A stretch of DNA of 64,000 nt from Parasedimentitalea marina (GTDB taxonomy: Bacteria; Pseudomonadota; Alphaproteobacteria; Rhodobacterales; Rhodobacteraceae): assembly GCF_004006175.1 (NCBI RefSeq), contig NZ_CP033219.1:1612001-1676000 (forward strand), given 5' to 3'. Both the position numbers and the translations under genes were made by a program. This document shows positions 35,858-44,142 of the stretch, piece by piece (position 1 is the stretch's first letter; the number at the start of each line of letters is the position of its first letter). The notes under the pieces were generated by a model, which saw nothing but the letters and a program-made list of their open reading frames with translations, did no database searches and was not told where the DNA came from.

Positions 35858-36595
35858 ATGTCGATGTTTAGGCAAGAAATGAACGTGCCCGGTACCTGTG
35901 TGAACTGTCCAGCACGGGATGAGTTGAATATGCTCGCTCGCAGAATTGGGCATGATCTACGCGCGCCCCTTCGTGCGCTTCAAATCCTGCCTGAGTGGAT
36001 TGCCGAAGAATTTGACACCGCCAAAACAGACGTCCCGACCGAGGTCAGCGAATATCTGGGTATGATGAAAAGCAAGGCCGGCCAAATGGAGCACTTTCTG
36101 GTCGGCTTGGTTGAATACGCGCAAATTGCGAACCCTAAAGCCATGACCAGTAGTATTGATCCATGTGCGGAAATTAATGCACTGGCACAAGTAGTTTTGA
36201 AGGACGCAACATATGAGATTAACATCTCCTCGGAATTAGCCGGCTTAAAGGTTTTCCGAGAGGATTTCCTTATTATTTTCAGGCACTTGATTTCCAACGC
36301 AGCTCGCCATCATGGCCAAGGGATCGTTCATGTGCGAGTGACGGGCCGCCTTCAGAACCAAACTGCGTTTTTTGAAGTCGACGACAATGGGCCAGGAATA
36401 GAAGAAAAGTTTCACCAACGCATCTTTGAACCATTTGTCACGCTAAAGCCGAGAGACGAAGTCGAAGGCAGTGGATTGGGTCTGGCAGTGGTCAAGAAAA
36501 TCATTGAACACTGGGACGGTAAATTATCAGTGCATTCTGAAACCGGGCATGGCGCAGCCTTTAAGCTCCAATTTCCGGCAGAAATACAAATCTAG
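35858..36595 (+). CDS. Soluble sensor histidine kinase, minimal form
   Basis: A 245-residue cytoplasmic kinase with no sensory domain. A short N-terminus with two cysteines (PGTCVNCPARDE) precedes HisKA with His32 in ARRIGHDLRAPLRALQIL. The HATPase domain has HLISNAARHHGQ, VDDNGPGIEEKFHQRIFEPF and GSGLGLAVVKKI. The CxxC near the start could bind a metal or sense redox state, but this is speculation. ATG at 35858 has GAGGA upstream; an ATG at 35783 lacks a ribosome site. It probably feeds the orphan receivers nearby. Confidence 0.85.
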   Translation: MSMFRQEMNVPGTCVNCPARDELNMLARRIGHDLRAPLRALQILPEWIAEEFDTAKTDVPTEVSEYLGMMKSKAGQMEHFLVGLVEYAQIANPKAMTSSIDPCAEINALAQVVLKDATYEINISSELAGLKVFREDFLIIFRHLISNAARHHGQGIVHVRVTGRLQNQTAFFEVDDNGPGIEEKFHQRIFEPFVTLKPRDEVEGSGLGLAVVKKIIEHWDGKLSVHSETGHGAAFKLQFPAEIQI

Positions 36596-37383
36596 GTCGC
36601 GCTGCCCCAAGCCTTCTTTGGATCTTGTCATCCACATGGCTCTAACTTTCAGCTGCAATGACGGCATCTTGGCGCGGGATTGGACGTTAGGAGATGAGTT
36701 GCCATTTCTCGCGTAGAGTAATCTTCTACTTAATTTCTATCAGGACCAAATTTTTTTAGCCAATGTCGTGTGCTTGGGCGAGTAATGGATTGCGCTAGTA
36801 TCACCTCAGTCTGCCTTTGTTTGCGACCTTTGCCAACATATTTCAGGTATTCTGTCTTTTGATCGTGCCAAGATAGAAAACCGCAACTTTCATCACCCTT
36901 ATCGAAGAGGCGAGTCCACAATACACTGTTCGCGGTAGGCCGCACAACCAACGTGGAATAACCAAGGCAATGACCGCTGAGGTCTCCACAGCTGTTCACC
37001 GCAGTGGTCGCCAACGACTGCTCAGGGCCGCTAGCGCCGTTAGAAATGCCAGTTTGTCGGACTTTGCAAAGCCCGCTATCTGCGCATTTCTGCCGTTGGA
37101 GTTGACCGCAGCGAAGGTCCGAACCCGCACTTCGTGACAAATATCTGCGACCGCAGCATTGGTTGCAATGGGCGGGGACTTACCATTTCACCATAACCGC
37201 ACGAAGGGCAGGAATGGGCTTCTCTCGACAATGGGTACTTCGAACATAAGCGAAGGTTCCAGCCGGTTGTCGTGAACGACAGCTAGTGCTTGGGTAATCC
37301 CCCCATAATTGATGCGGTGCGGCTGTTGAGTAGACCAATATTCTATTGAGAATTGGTCACGTAGAATCCTAGTTCTAACTACT
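36596..37383. other. Gene-free region with dispersed repeat-like sequence
   Basis: About 790 bp with no credible gene. The block CGCAGCGAAGGTCCGAACC (37113-37131) is partly repeated inverted near 56556. A 136-codon minus-strand frame over it has the composition of repeat DNA and no family resemblance. Confidence 0.45.
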
Positions 37384-38346
37384 TCAATTAGTGCGAAACT
37401 GAGCCCAAATTGGGCGATGATCTGAAATATGGTATCTGGTGAATTCTTCGAATGACTGGGGTATTTCTGGGTTCCATAAGTCGCGAAACAACGCTCCATC
37501 GAAATCGAATACTCCATCCGTGATAAATGCTTGACCTGCATCACCGGGGAAAAATGCGAGTTGATCGTAGTGTTTTCCCTCAGTGATTGTTGTTCCGATC
37601 CGAGATTGATGCACAGGCACATGAAGGCCACGTGCGATTAAGGCCTCATAGATTTTGTCGCCAGGTACTGCAGCAGGCATATTGAGGTCGCCGATGACTA
37701 TCGTGTTTCCGGAATAGGCATCGCCTCTGTTAATTCTCAGATCCGCCCATCTGCCCAAAGCGTATGTTTCAAGTGCGCGCCTGTTCTCTGAGACCTTGCT
37801 TCCGGATCCAAAATACAAATGAGCGTTGACTACTGTGAACACACTTTCTTCGACCTTAAAAGCCACGGCAAATGGGTTTCTATCAAAACCGCGAAACTTC
37901 TGCTCAATACCAGGAAGCCGGATGTAACGGTGCGACCCTTGAGGCACGGCAATCTCACCGGCCAACTCCAGACGTTCGACCCGATCGCTGTCATAAACGA
38001 ACAACATGCGCTCATTGTTCCCGCCCATGTCTGAAAACACTGCCCTGAAGTGATCGGGCAGGGCATCCATAACTCGTCGGAAATCAGTAAGGTCCTCTTT
38101 CACCTCCTGTACTGCGGTGACGTCAAACCAGCTTAGTAGTTCAGCAATGACCTTAACATCTGCATCATCACGCTGCTGGCCATCGTCTCCTAAATTAGCG
38201 ATATTCCAGCTACCAAGAAGGAACTTTCCAGGCTGGCGTTCCGGGATTTGGCGTCCAGTCTTTGTATCCCTCCAATTCCGTAAGGCGGAAATTTCACTTG
38301 GTGCATCAAATCCAAAGGCAGTTCCTGGGCGAGGAAATGGCGGCAT
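37384..38346 (-). CDS. Endonuclease/exonuclease/phosphatase-fold hydrolase, cytoplasmic form
   Basis: A 320-residue EEP-superfamily protein. Core motifs in order: Asn in GSWNIANLGDD, Glu in AVQEVKEDL, His in VVNAHLYFGSG, Asp-x-Asn in VIGDLNMPAA, and the terminal Ser-Asp-His in HISDHRPIWAQF. These bind a divalent metal and cut phosphodiesters or phosphomonoesters (DNase I, sphingomyelinase and inositol phosphatase relatives). No signal peptide. ATG at 38346 has GGAAGGGA upstream; a TTG 18 codons earlier is an alternative. It is third in a minus-strand operon with an exported EEP protein and a beta-helix protein. The substrate cannot be told. Confidence 0.85.
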   Translation of the reverse strand: MPPFPRPGTAFGFDAPSEISALRNWRDTKTGRQIPERQPGKFLLGSWNIANLGDDGQQRDDADVKVIAELLSWFDVTAVQEVKEDLTDFRRVMDALPDHFRAVFSDMGGNNERMLFVYDSDRVERLELAGEIAVPQGSHRYIRLPGIEQKFRGFDRNPFAVAFKVEESVFTVVNAHLYFGSGSKVSENRRALETYALGRWADLRINRGDAYSGNTIVIGDLNMPAAVPGDKIYEALIARGLHVPVHQSRIGTTITEGKHYDQLAFFPGDAGQAFITDGVFDFDGALFRDLWNPEIPQSFEEFTRYHISDHRPIWAQFRTN

Positions 38347-38407
38347 GTAAGTCCCTTCCGGATGCTTGAGAGATATGGTAGGCAAGTTTTCGGAGACCAA
38401 TCAGTCC

Positions 38408-39427
38408 TCAATTCGAGATTGTAACCACCACTGGGCAATGATCACTGAGACGCTGCTTCTCGTAATCAGCATATAGCGGATCATCATCGTGCCCCAGGCT
38501 AAGCTTTTCGAAATCAATATCGGCGCCTCCTGCCAGCAAGTCGTCATCCACCACAATAAAGTCGATATTCTCATCAAATCTGCTCGTGTGTTTAGGCCAG
38601 CACACGGTATCTTTCCCTTCAGGTCCCTTAGTCAAACTTATGCCGTTTGGATTTCCATCATTGAGAGCCCCCCAGAAATCTTCGTATCGGGTTGGGTTGC
38701 GGGTGACCTCGTTCATTCGACGGTTAAAGTCGCCGGCCAGAATTACATCGCGACCCGTTTCTTTTTGAGCCTCTACCCAGTTTTCGAGTATTGCGAGTTG
38801 AGCTGTTAGAGTTCGACAGTCAAACCTTGAGCCAAATGGTTTCTCGTTAAAGAAGTTCTGATCTTCGATTGGAAATAGAGAATATTGGTGGCAGGACGAT
38901 TTCAGATGTAGGCCAATTAGCTTAACTTCTTGACCGCCAATCTTCAGATCAATGACCATAGCCGCTCTTGTTGGGCGTGCCGTCAATTCTTTTGTGTCCC
39001 GGTCAATATCGAAGTGTGTCAGAGAGAATGCATGCTCTGTTGTGACCGGTGGCGCACTTGCGAAACGATCTTTCGATATCGCCACGGCTGTAAAGATGTC
39101 TCTCTCATTTGGCGGCTTGTTCTCATCACCTTCCTGATAGCGATCAGAAATTATTAGGTGATAGTTGGACACTGGGAATACGCGTGCCAAAGCCGCAGGT
39201 GAACCGATCTCCTGAAGCAGAATGATGTCCGCATTTAGGCCCGTGGCTGTGTTGCTCAACCTTTCATAGTCGATGTCTTCTCGAGCGGTTGCTCGATCCC
39301 TCAAAGGAACTCCGGTTTCATGGTGCAAGTTGGCGATATTCCATGTTGCAATGCGAAGTTCATCTGCAATGGACGTCGCAGGCCATAATGCTGCAATTAA
39401 GGGCAAAAGATGATTTCGAAGTTTCAT
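38408..39427 (-). CDS. Endonuclease/exonuclease/phosphatase-fold hydrolase, exported form
   Basis: A 339-residue EEP-superfamily protein with a signal peptide (MKLRNHLLPLIAALWPATSIA). Catalytic motifs: ATWNIANLHHE, ILLQEIGSPA, LIGLHLKSSCHQ, ILAGDFNRRMN, and the final LSDHCPVVVTIS. A cysteine pair (Cys in KSSCHQ and in FDCRTL) could form a disulfide in the periplasm. ATG at 39427 follows AAGGAGA. It begins 11 bases after the beta-helix gene. It shares the WNIANL motif with the next gene, suggesting an old duplication with different localisation. Confidence 0.88.
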   Translation of the reverse strand: MKLRNHLLPLIAALWPATSIADELRIATWNIANLHHETGVPLRDRATAREDIDYERLSNTATGLNADIILLQEIGSPAALARVFPVSNYHLIISDRYQEGDENKPPNERDIFTAVAISKDRFASAPPVTTEHAFSLTHFDIDRDTKELTARPTRAAMVIDLKIGGQEVKLIGLHLKSSCHQYSLFPIEDQNFFNEKPFGSRFDCRTLTAQLAILENWVEAQKETGRDVILAGDFNRRMNEVTRNPTRYEDFWGALNDGNPNGISLTKGPEGKDTVCWPKHTSRFDENIDFIVVDDDLLAGGADIDFEKLSLGHDDDPLYADYEKQRLSDHCPVVVTISN

Positions 39428-39438
39428 GCCACTCTCCT

Positions 39439-40929
39439 TCATCCAATTAAATTTGAATTGTCGTTCATTCCAGGGATGCGTGCCGGAGGCGACAGGCGTG
39501 AACCATTCTGCCAAGCTCCTAAACTACAGCCATCTACCAGATCCCAAGTTGTACCGTCAGTTAGATCCAGAGAAATCCCAATTCCGGCATCTTGCATTGC
39601 AGCACCAGAAACGGGCTGAAACTCTCCCGCACGCGGGTTGGTAAAGCCCGGTTCATCGGACAAGCCAGATTCAAGTTGAAAACCTCGTTCGATCAATCGG
39701 TCGGGATACTCGTCGTGATCAATGATGTCATTGAAGAACCGAATACTTAGTCGCTTCCAGTCCTTTGTGAACTCCGGCGGTTCTGAATTTGGATCAGTGT
39801 AGCCCAAGGGACCACCAAAAAAACCGCGCTTCACACAAGTATGTGTCGGGTGATTTTCTGGCTTGCAGTACTGGATGGCGTTGTTGAAATGCCAAAAGTT
39901 CCGCAATTCCTTCTTCTTGATGTAGGCGGAGCGTAAATAGAAACTGTTATTGAAGATGTAGTGACTGCCCTCACTACTTTTCTGCTTTGAAGGAAGCTTA
40001 AAGACAGCGCCTCCTTTATTCTCGTCGTTGACGGGGCCTGGGATTTCGTCAAACCACCCTGTGTTTCCAAAAATGTAGAAATGGCCAGACCTGCGCATTT
40101 GCAGCGATAACCACTTGTGTGCATTGAATATATCGTTGTGATAAATCCACCAGTTCCAGCCGCCCCATTCCGGTTCAATTGCATTGTCACGGATATAGCG
40201 GAAGGTATTCCCGTGAATGCGGACGTCCCGGTTCTCGCCACGGTCAAGCCCGTCACGATCCGAATGGAACATATGGATGCCGTTGAATGCGTGCCGGATG
40301 GTATTGTTGGCGATGGTCACATTTCCGGCGATACCAAAGGAGCGAAAGAATTCACCGTCGAAGGCGCGGGCGTCATTTTTGATATCAACCGCTTGACCGC
40401 CATGGATGATTTTCCAATCCAGTTCCCGCCAGATCCGTCCTTCTTCAATGTCCTGAACATAAGTGCAGTTCCTTAGAATAAGATCTCGGGTGCGCCTGCC
40501 GTCCGCAAAGATCGCAAAGGTTCCCTCACGCATGTCCAGGTTATCAATCTCGATACCGACGCAATTGTTCAGGTAAATTCCCGTTGGCCAGCATCCTAGA
40601 ACTGAAAACCCTGAAAGCCGTATGTGCTTACAGTTCTTCAATCGGATAAACCCACGATGCGCTTCGCGACCCAAACTTGGGTAGCTGCCTTCGTCTTGCG
40701 CTTTGCGGGCAATGCTATTTCCTTCCTCCCGAAAGTCTTCATAGCGCTTTCCACCATCGAAGACGGCATCTTTGCTGCCCCGGATCGTAATCACATTGTC
40801 AGGCTTGCCCTGAAGCCTCTTAAGATGGAGAGCACTGTAATTTCCTGGGGAAAGTTCAATCACTTCGCCCGGCTTGATCTGCTCTGCAATGCTATTAAGA
40901 GTGGAAGGCGATGCCATATGAATAGTCAT
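39439..40929 (-). CDS. Right-handed parallel beta-helix protein (chondroitinase B-like fold)
   Basis: A 496-residue protein of repeated short strands and asparagine turns (HIRLSGFSVLGCWPTGIYL, VTIANNTIRHAFNGIHMF, VRIHGNTFRYIRDNAIEPEW), diagnostic of polysaccharide-lyase-type beta-helices. The N-terminus (IKPGEVIELSPGNYSALHLK) matches the start of chondroitinase-B-like helices. No signal peptide is visible. Catalytic Lys/Arg of PL6 lyases cannot be assigned with confidence. GAGGACA precedes ATG at 40929. It heads the three-gene operon with two EEP hydrolases, an unusual pairing of a glycan-type scaffold with phosphodiesterase-type enzymes. Confidence 0.82.
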   Translation of the reverse strand: MTIHMASPSTLNSIAEQIKPGEVIELSPGNYSALHLKRLQGKPDNVITIRGSKDAVFDGGKRYEDFREEGNSIARKAQDEGSYPSLGREAHRGFIRLKNCKHIRLSGFSVLGCWPTGIYLNNCVGIEIDNLDMREGTFAIFADGRRTRDLILRNCTYVQDIEEGRIWRELDWKIIHGGQAVDIKNDARAFDGEFFRSFGIAGNVTIANNTIRHAFNGIHMFHSDRDGLDRGENRDVRIHGNTFRYIRDNAIEPEWGGWNWWIYHNDIFNAHKWLSLQMRRSGHFYIFGNTGWFDEIPGPVNDENKGGAVFKLPSKQKSSEGSHYIFNNSFYLRSAYIKKKELRNFWHFNNAIQYCKPENHPTHTCVKRGFFGGPLGYTDPNSEPPEFTKDWKRLSIRFFNDIIDHDEYPDRLIERGFQLESGLSDEPGFTNPRAGEFQPVSGAAMQDAGIGISLDLTDGTTWDLVDGCSLGAWQNGSRLSPPARIPGMNDNSNLIG

Positions 40930-41613
40930 GTTTGTCCTCAAATAAAAGTGGCCAAGAGCTTACGTGAGTCAGTCAATACTTTCTGAGATTGTCACGTTTC
41001 TGTTCTTTTCACTAATAAATAGTCTCGTGAAGCGTGTGCAATGGGGGTGTGCTTACCGCTATTCCTGTGCTCGGTGTTTCCAAATTAATTCTCTATGAAC
41101 CGTAGGTCAGACAACGTCACAAGTAGCAAAGCCGGTTTCCAGTGCTCTGCGGCTGTTGATGTCCGACACAGGGAAGGTCCGAAACTCAGCTTTTTCGTCG
41201 AACGTACATTGCGCAGTATCCGGGTTTGGGTATCCGTCACCTGACAGGGAATTTCATGCCCGAATAGGATGACAATTCCCAGGTCTGCTCATCGCGTGTT
41301 CGAGGTTATCCGAGCACAAAGAGCTTTTTCAGCTGAATACCGCATCGCATCCGAGGTCCAAAATGAGAGCCAAATACCGACTTTCTCTTCCTACCCAAGG
41401 CGATAGTCTTGTTGGCGAAAAGAAGGCATGGTCGGCAAAAATTGGTTGGTACTGCAATGTTGAGGCGCTTGGCGCGACTTCTGGTGCCCATTGCCACAGT
41501 CCGTATTAGGCCTGAAAGTGTGACAAGGCGATTGGGTCGACAGAAGTCACAACTCCTGATAGATTGCCAGTGAGTTTATTAGTCTTCAATTTTCACATTT
41601 CTGAGGTTTCAAA
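40930..41613. other. Gene-free region between divergent accessory genes
   Basis: About 680 bp between the beta-helix operon and the S41 peptidase gene. It must carry both promoters. No gene, hairpin terminator or known RNA was recognised. A fragment GGGAAGGTCCGAAACTC near 41172 resembles the dispersed sequence at 37120. Confidence 0.45.
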
Positions 41614-43578
41614 ATGGCCAAAGAATCTAAGCCCGCCCTCTCAGCAAACCTTAAGTTTCTCGGTAGGACCCACGCCGCTGTGCGGGATCATCTATCTGCT
41701 TCCACTGAACTGCCCGATTTCCTGGCGACAGCTGGCGGGCTGTCGCTTGAGGGCCGCAAACGACTAATTGCGCAAGCCCTAGTTCTGATGGAAAGCAATT
41801 TCGTCCATCTGCCTTTAAAACGCGCCATGCATGGCATCGACCCCATCCAACGATTAAAGCTTGTCAGACACAGGCTGGACCGGGCGACACCTGCAACGAT
41901 GGGGCCCGAATTCGCATTTCACCGCGAGATGATTGATATTTTCACCTCCGTTCGGGATCTTCACACCAATTATCTTCTGCCAGATCCATTCAGGGGCCGG
42001 GTCGCATTCCTCCCTTTTGACGTCGAAGAGTACTTCGACGCCGACGGGACGCCCCGCTATGTCGCCAGCCATTTTGTACAGGGTTTTACACACAGCCATT
42101 TCAAACCCGGTGTTGAGGTTCTGACCTGGAATGGAAACCCGATCGAGCGCGCCGTGGAAGTTACCGCAGATTTGCACGCCGGAAGCAACGCCGATGCCCG
42201 ACATGCGCGCGGGCTTGATGGGCTGACAATACGCTCTCTGACGCGCGCGATGCCGCCAGACGCTATGTGGGTTGATGTTGGCTACGTCGATCTCAACGGG
42301 ACGGACCGCGAGACACGCCAAGAATGGATTGTTTCACCTGCGCTGCCGATCAACAACGGCGTCGACCCGGACATTGCCAACCTGAATGCATCCTGTCTGG
42401 GCCTCGATATCGAGGCCGATGCTGTTCAACGTGCCAAGTTGATGCTCTTTGCACCCAAGGCCGTGGAGGAGCTAGCCAAGCCAAAACAGGTAACGGTTAA
42501 AATGGCCGCCCAAGGTGCCGAAGTGCCAACGCTGATGCCCAGCACCTTTCGGGCCCGCAGTGCAACCACCACTTCAGGCGAATTCGGTATCATACGAATT
42601 TTTACGTTCAATGTTAATGATCCAGGCGTATTCATTGACGAGTTTATTCGACTCGTAGAACTTTTGCCGCAAAACGGGCTGATCGTGGATGTCCGAGGCA
42701 ATGGCGGAGGGCATATCCATGCCAGCGAAGGCCTATTGCAAACCATGACACCGAGTGAGGTGACACCGGAACCCACGCAATTCATCAGCACGCCGCTCAA
42801 CACCGATATCTGTGCACGTCATAACGGCAACCCAGTTGGGATCGAACTGGGTCCCTGGGAAGAGTCGCTTCGCGAGTCTGTTGAAACCGGTTCGGTATAC
42901 TCGCGTGGGTTTTCCATTACGCCGCATGACTTTGCTAACGCGCGAGGCCAACAATATCACGGGCCCGTCGTTCTGATCACGGACGCACGCTGCTACAGTG
43001 CAACCGACATCTTTGCAGCTGGGTTCCAAGATCATCGAATTGGGCACATCCTGGGCGTCGACGGCAACACCGGTGCTGGCGGGGCCAACGTCTGGACGCA
43101 TAGCTTGCTGAAACAACTACTGGAACTGCCGCCCCCAACCGATCCAGAAACGCCGTTTGAAGACCTGCCAAACAACTCCGGGCTTCGTGTCGCGATCCGC
43201 CGGACCTTGCGGGTGAACGAACAAGCGGGAACGCCTCTTGAGGATTTGGGTGTGAAGCCGGGCTTCCGTCATGCGCTAACGCGAGAGGATCTGCTCAGTA
43301 GCAACGTTGATCTAATCAACCGTGCCGGGGAAATTCTAACCGGTATGAAAACCTATGGTCTCACGGCAAGCGTTGCAGATACAGCCGAAGGTCAGCGAGT
43401 GTCCGTTACGACGCTTGGTCTCGATCGGCTCGACTTTTACATTGATGGTCGACCGTTCAGCAGCCACGACGTCGGTGAAGGCACGCATGCAATCGACATT
43501 TCATCTGGCGGTGCATTGCTGAGGTTGGACGGATTTGACAATGGATTACTTGCCGCGTCGCGCCGTATTGTTCTCTAA
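41614..43578 (+). CDS. S41-family (tricorn-like) peptidase
   Basis: A 654-residue protein. The N-terminal helical region ends in SVRDLHTNYLLPDPF, whose His117 is the tricorn-type catalytic histidine. A PDZ-like part spans about 150-190 (PGVEVLTWNGNPIERAVE). The S41 core has LIVDVRGNGGGHIHASEG and the nucleophile Ser462 in ARCYSATDIFAAGFQDH. The CtpA-type catalytic lysine is missing (the site reads GNTGAGG), so a Ser-His mechanism is inferred. There is no signal peptide, unlike most S41 enzymes. The last 90 residues (ISSGGALLRLDGFDNG) look like a small beta domain. It stands alone in an accessory region. Confidence 0.85.
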   Translation: MAKESKPALSANLKFLGRTHAAVRDHLSASTELPDFLATAGGLSLEGRKRLIAQALVLMESNFVHLPLKRAMHGIDPIQRLKLVRHRLDRATPATMGPEFAFHREMIDIFTSVRDLHTNYLLPDPFRGRVAFLPFDVEEYFDADGTPRYVASHFVQGFTHSHFKPGVEVLTWNGNPIERAVEVTADLHAGSNADARHARGLDGLTIRSLTRAMPPDAMWVDVGYVDLNGTDRETRQEWIVSPALPINNGVDPDIANLNASCLGLDIEADAVQRAKLMLFAPKAVEELAKPKQVTVKMAAQGAEVPTLMPSTFRARSATTTSGEFGIIRIFTFNVNDPGVFIDEFIRLVELLPQNGLIVDVRGNGGGHIHASEGLLQTMTPSEVTPEPTQFISTPLNTDICARHNGNPVGIELGPWEESLRESVETGSVYSRGFSITPHDFANARGQQYHGPVVLITDARCYSATDIFAAGFQDHRIGHILGVDGNTGAGGANVWTHSLLKQLLELPPPTDPETPFEDLPNNSGLRVAIRRTLRVNEQAGTPLEDLGVKPGFRHALTREDLLSSNVDLINRAGEILTGMKTYGLTASVADTAEGQRVSVTTLGLDRLDFYIDGRPFSSHDVGEGTHAIDISSGGALLRLDGFDNGLLAASRRIVL

Positions 43579-44142
43579 TCTCGAAGAGGTTCAGATTTGC
43601 GGGAACTCTGCGTTTTGTTTGGGGCACAGGCCTTGTCGGGTAGTGATCCTAAGCAGTTTCAGTGATGGTCGTTTGTCACTTTAGGGATTGCGATCAAGTC
43701 GAATCTTCTGCCCACTGTCATCGCATGGAATTTCGAAATCAGTGACGATCCAAATTCAAATTTCCGGTGTGGCGAAAACCAATGTCAGGTTTGTCCGGTA
43801 GGCTGTAAGTTCGGGCACCCTTTGATTTTACTCGTGCGGCGAATATTGGCAGTGCGGGCCGCGCCTGCAGCATAGCGGCAGGATGCTGAATGTCTCTGGT
43901 GGGACGTCCTTGCTGCGCAAAGGCGGAACGCGACCCAGCTGCTTCACATGGGATCGGCAGTGCTGAAAGGCCGGATCGAAATGGGTGAAAAAGTGATTGT
44001 GAACGTTAGAATACTTGCGAATAGGCTCAATCCGCTTGGTCTTGTCGTACCAGCGAGCCGTAGGCTGCAGGGCACGATACTTTACAAACCGAACATTGCC
44101 GCCTTAGCCTGATCGTATTTTAGTCAATCATTGGGTGATGTC
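43579..44142. other. Region with a possible gene relic
   Basis: About 560 bp between the S41 peptidase and the amidohydrolase, with no intact gene. A coding-like minus-strand stretch inside it is listed separately. Confidence 0.45.
43835..44089 (-). pseudogene. Possible gene fragment of unknown family
   Basis: An open minus-strand stretch reads RWYDKTKRIEPIRKYSNVHN, then HFFTHFDPAFQHCRSHVKQL, and ends with a stop after SPHE. The sequence looks protein-like, with clustered aromatic and charged residues. It lacks a start codon and a matching upstream part. The VHNHF-type block recalls C-termini of some transposases, but the match is too weak to name. Confidence 0.25.

Noticed and set aside
36730..37140. 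136-codon minus-strand open frame
   Set aside because: Cysteine/serine-rich composition, no ribosome site, no family resemblance, and it covers dispersed repeat sequence.
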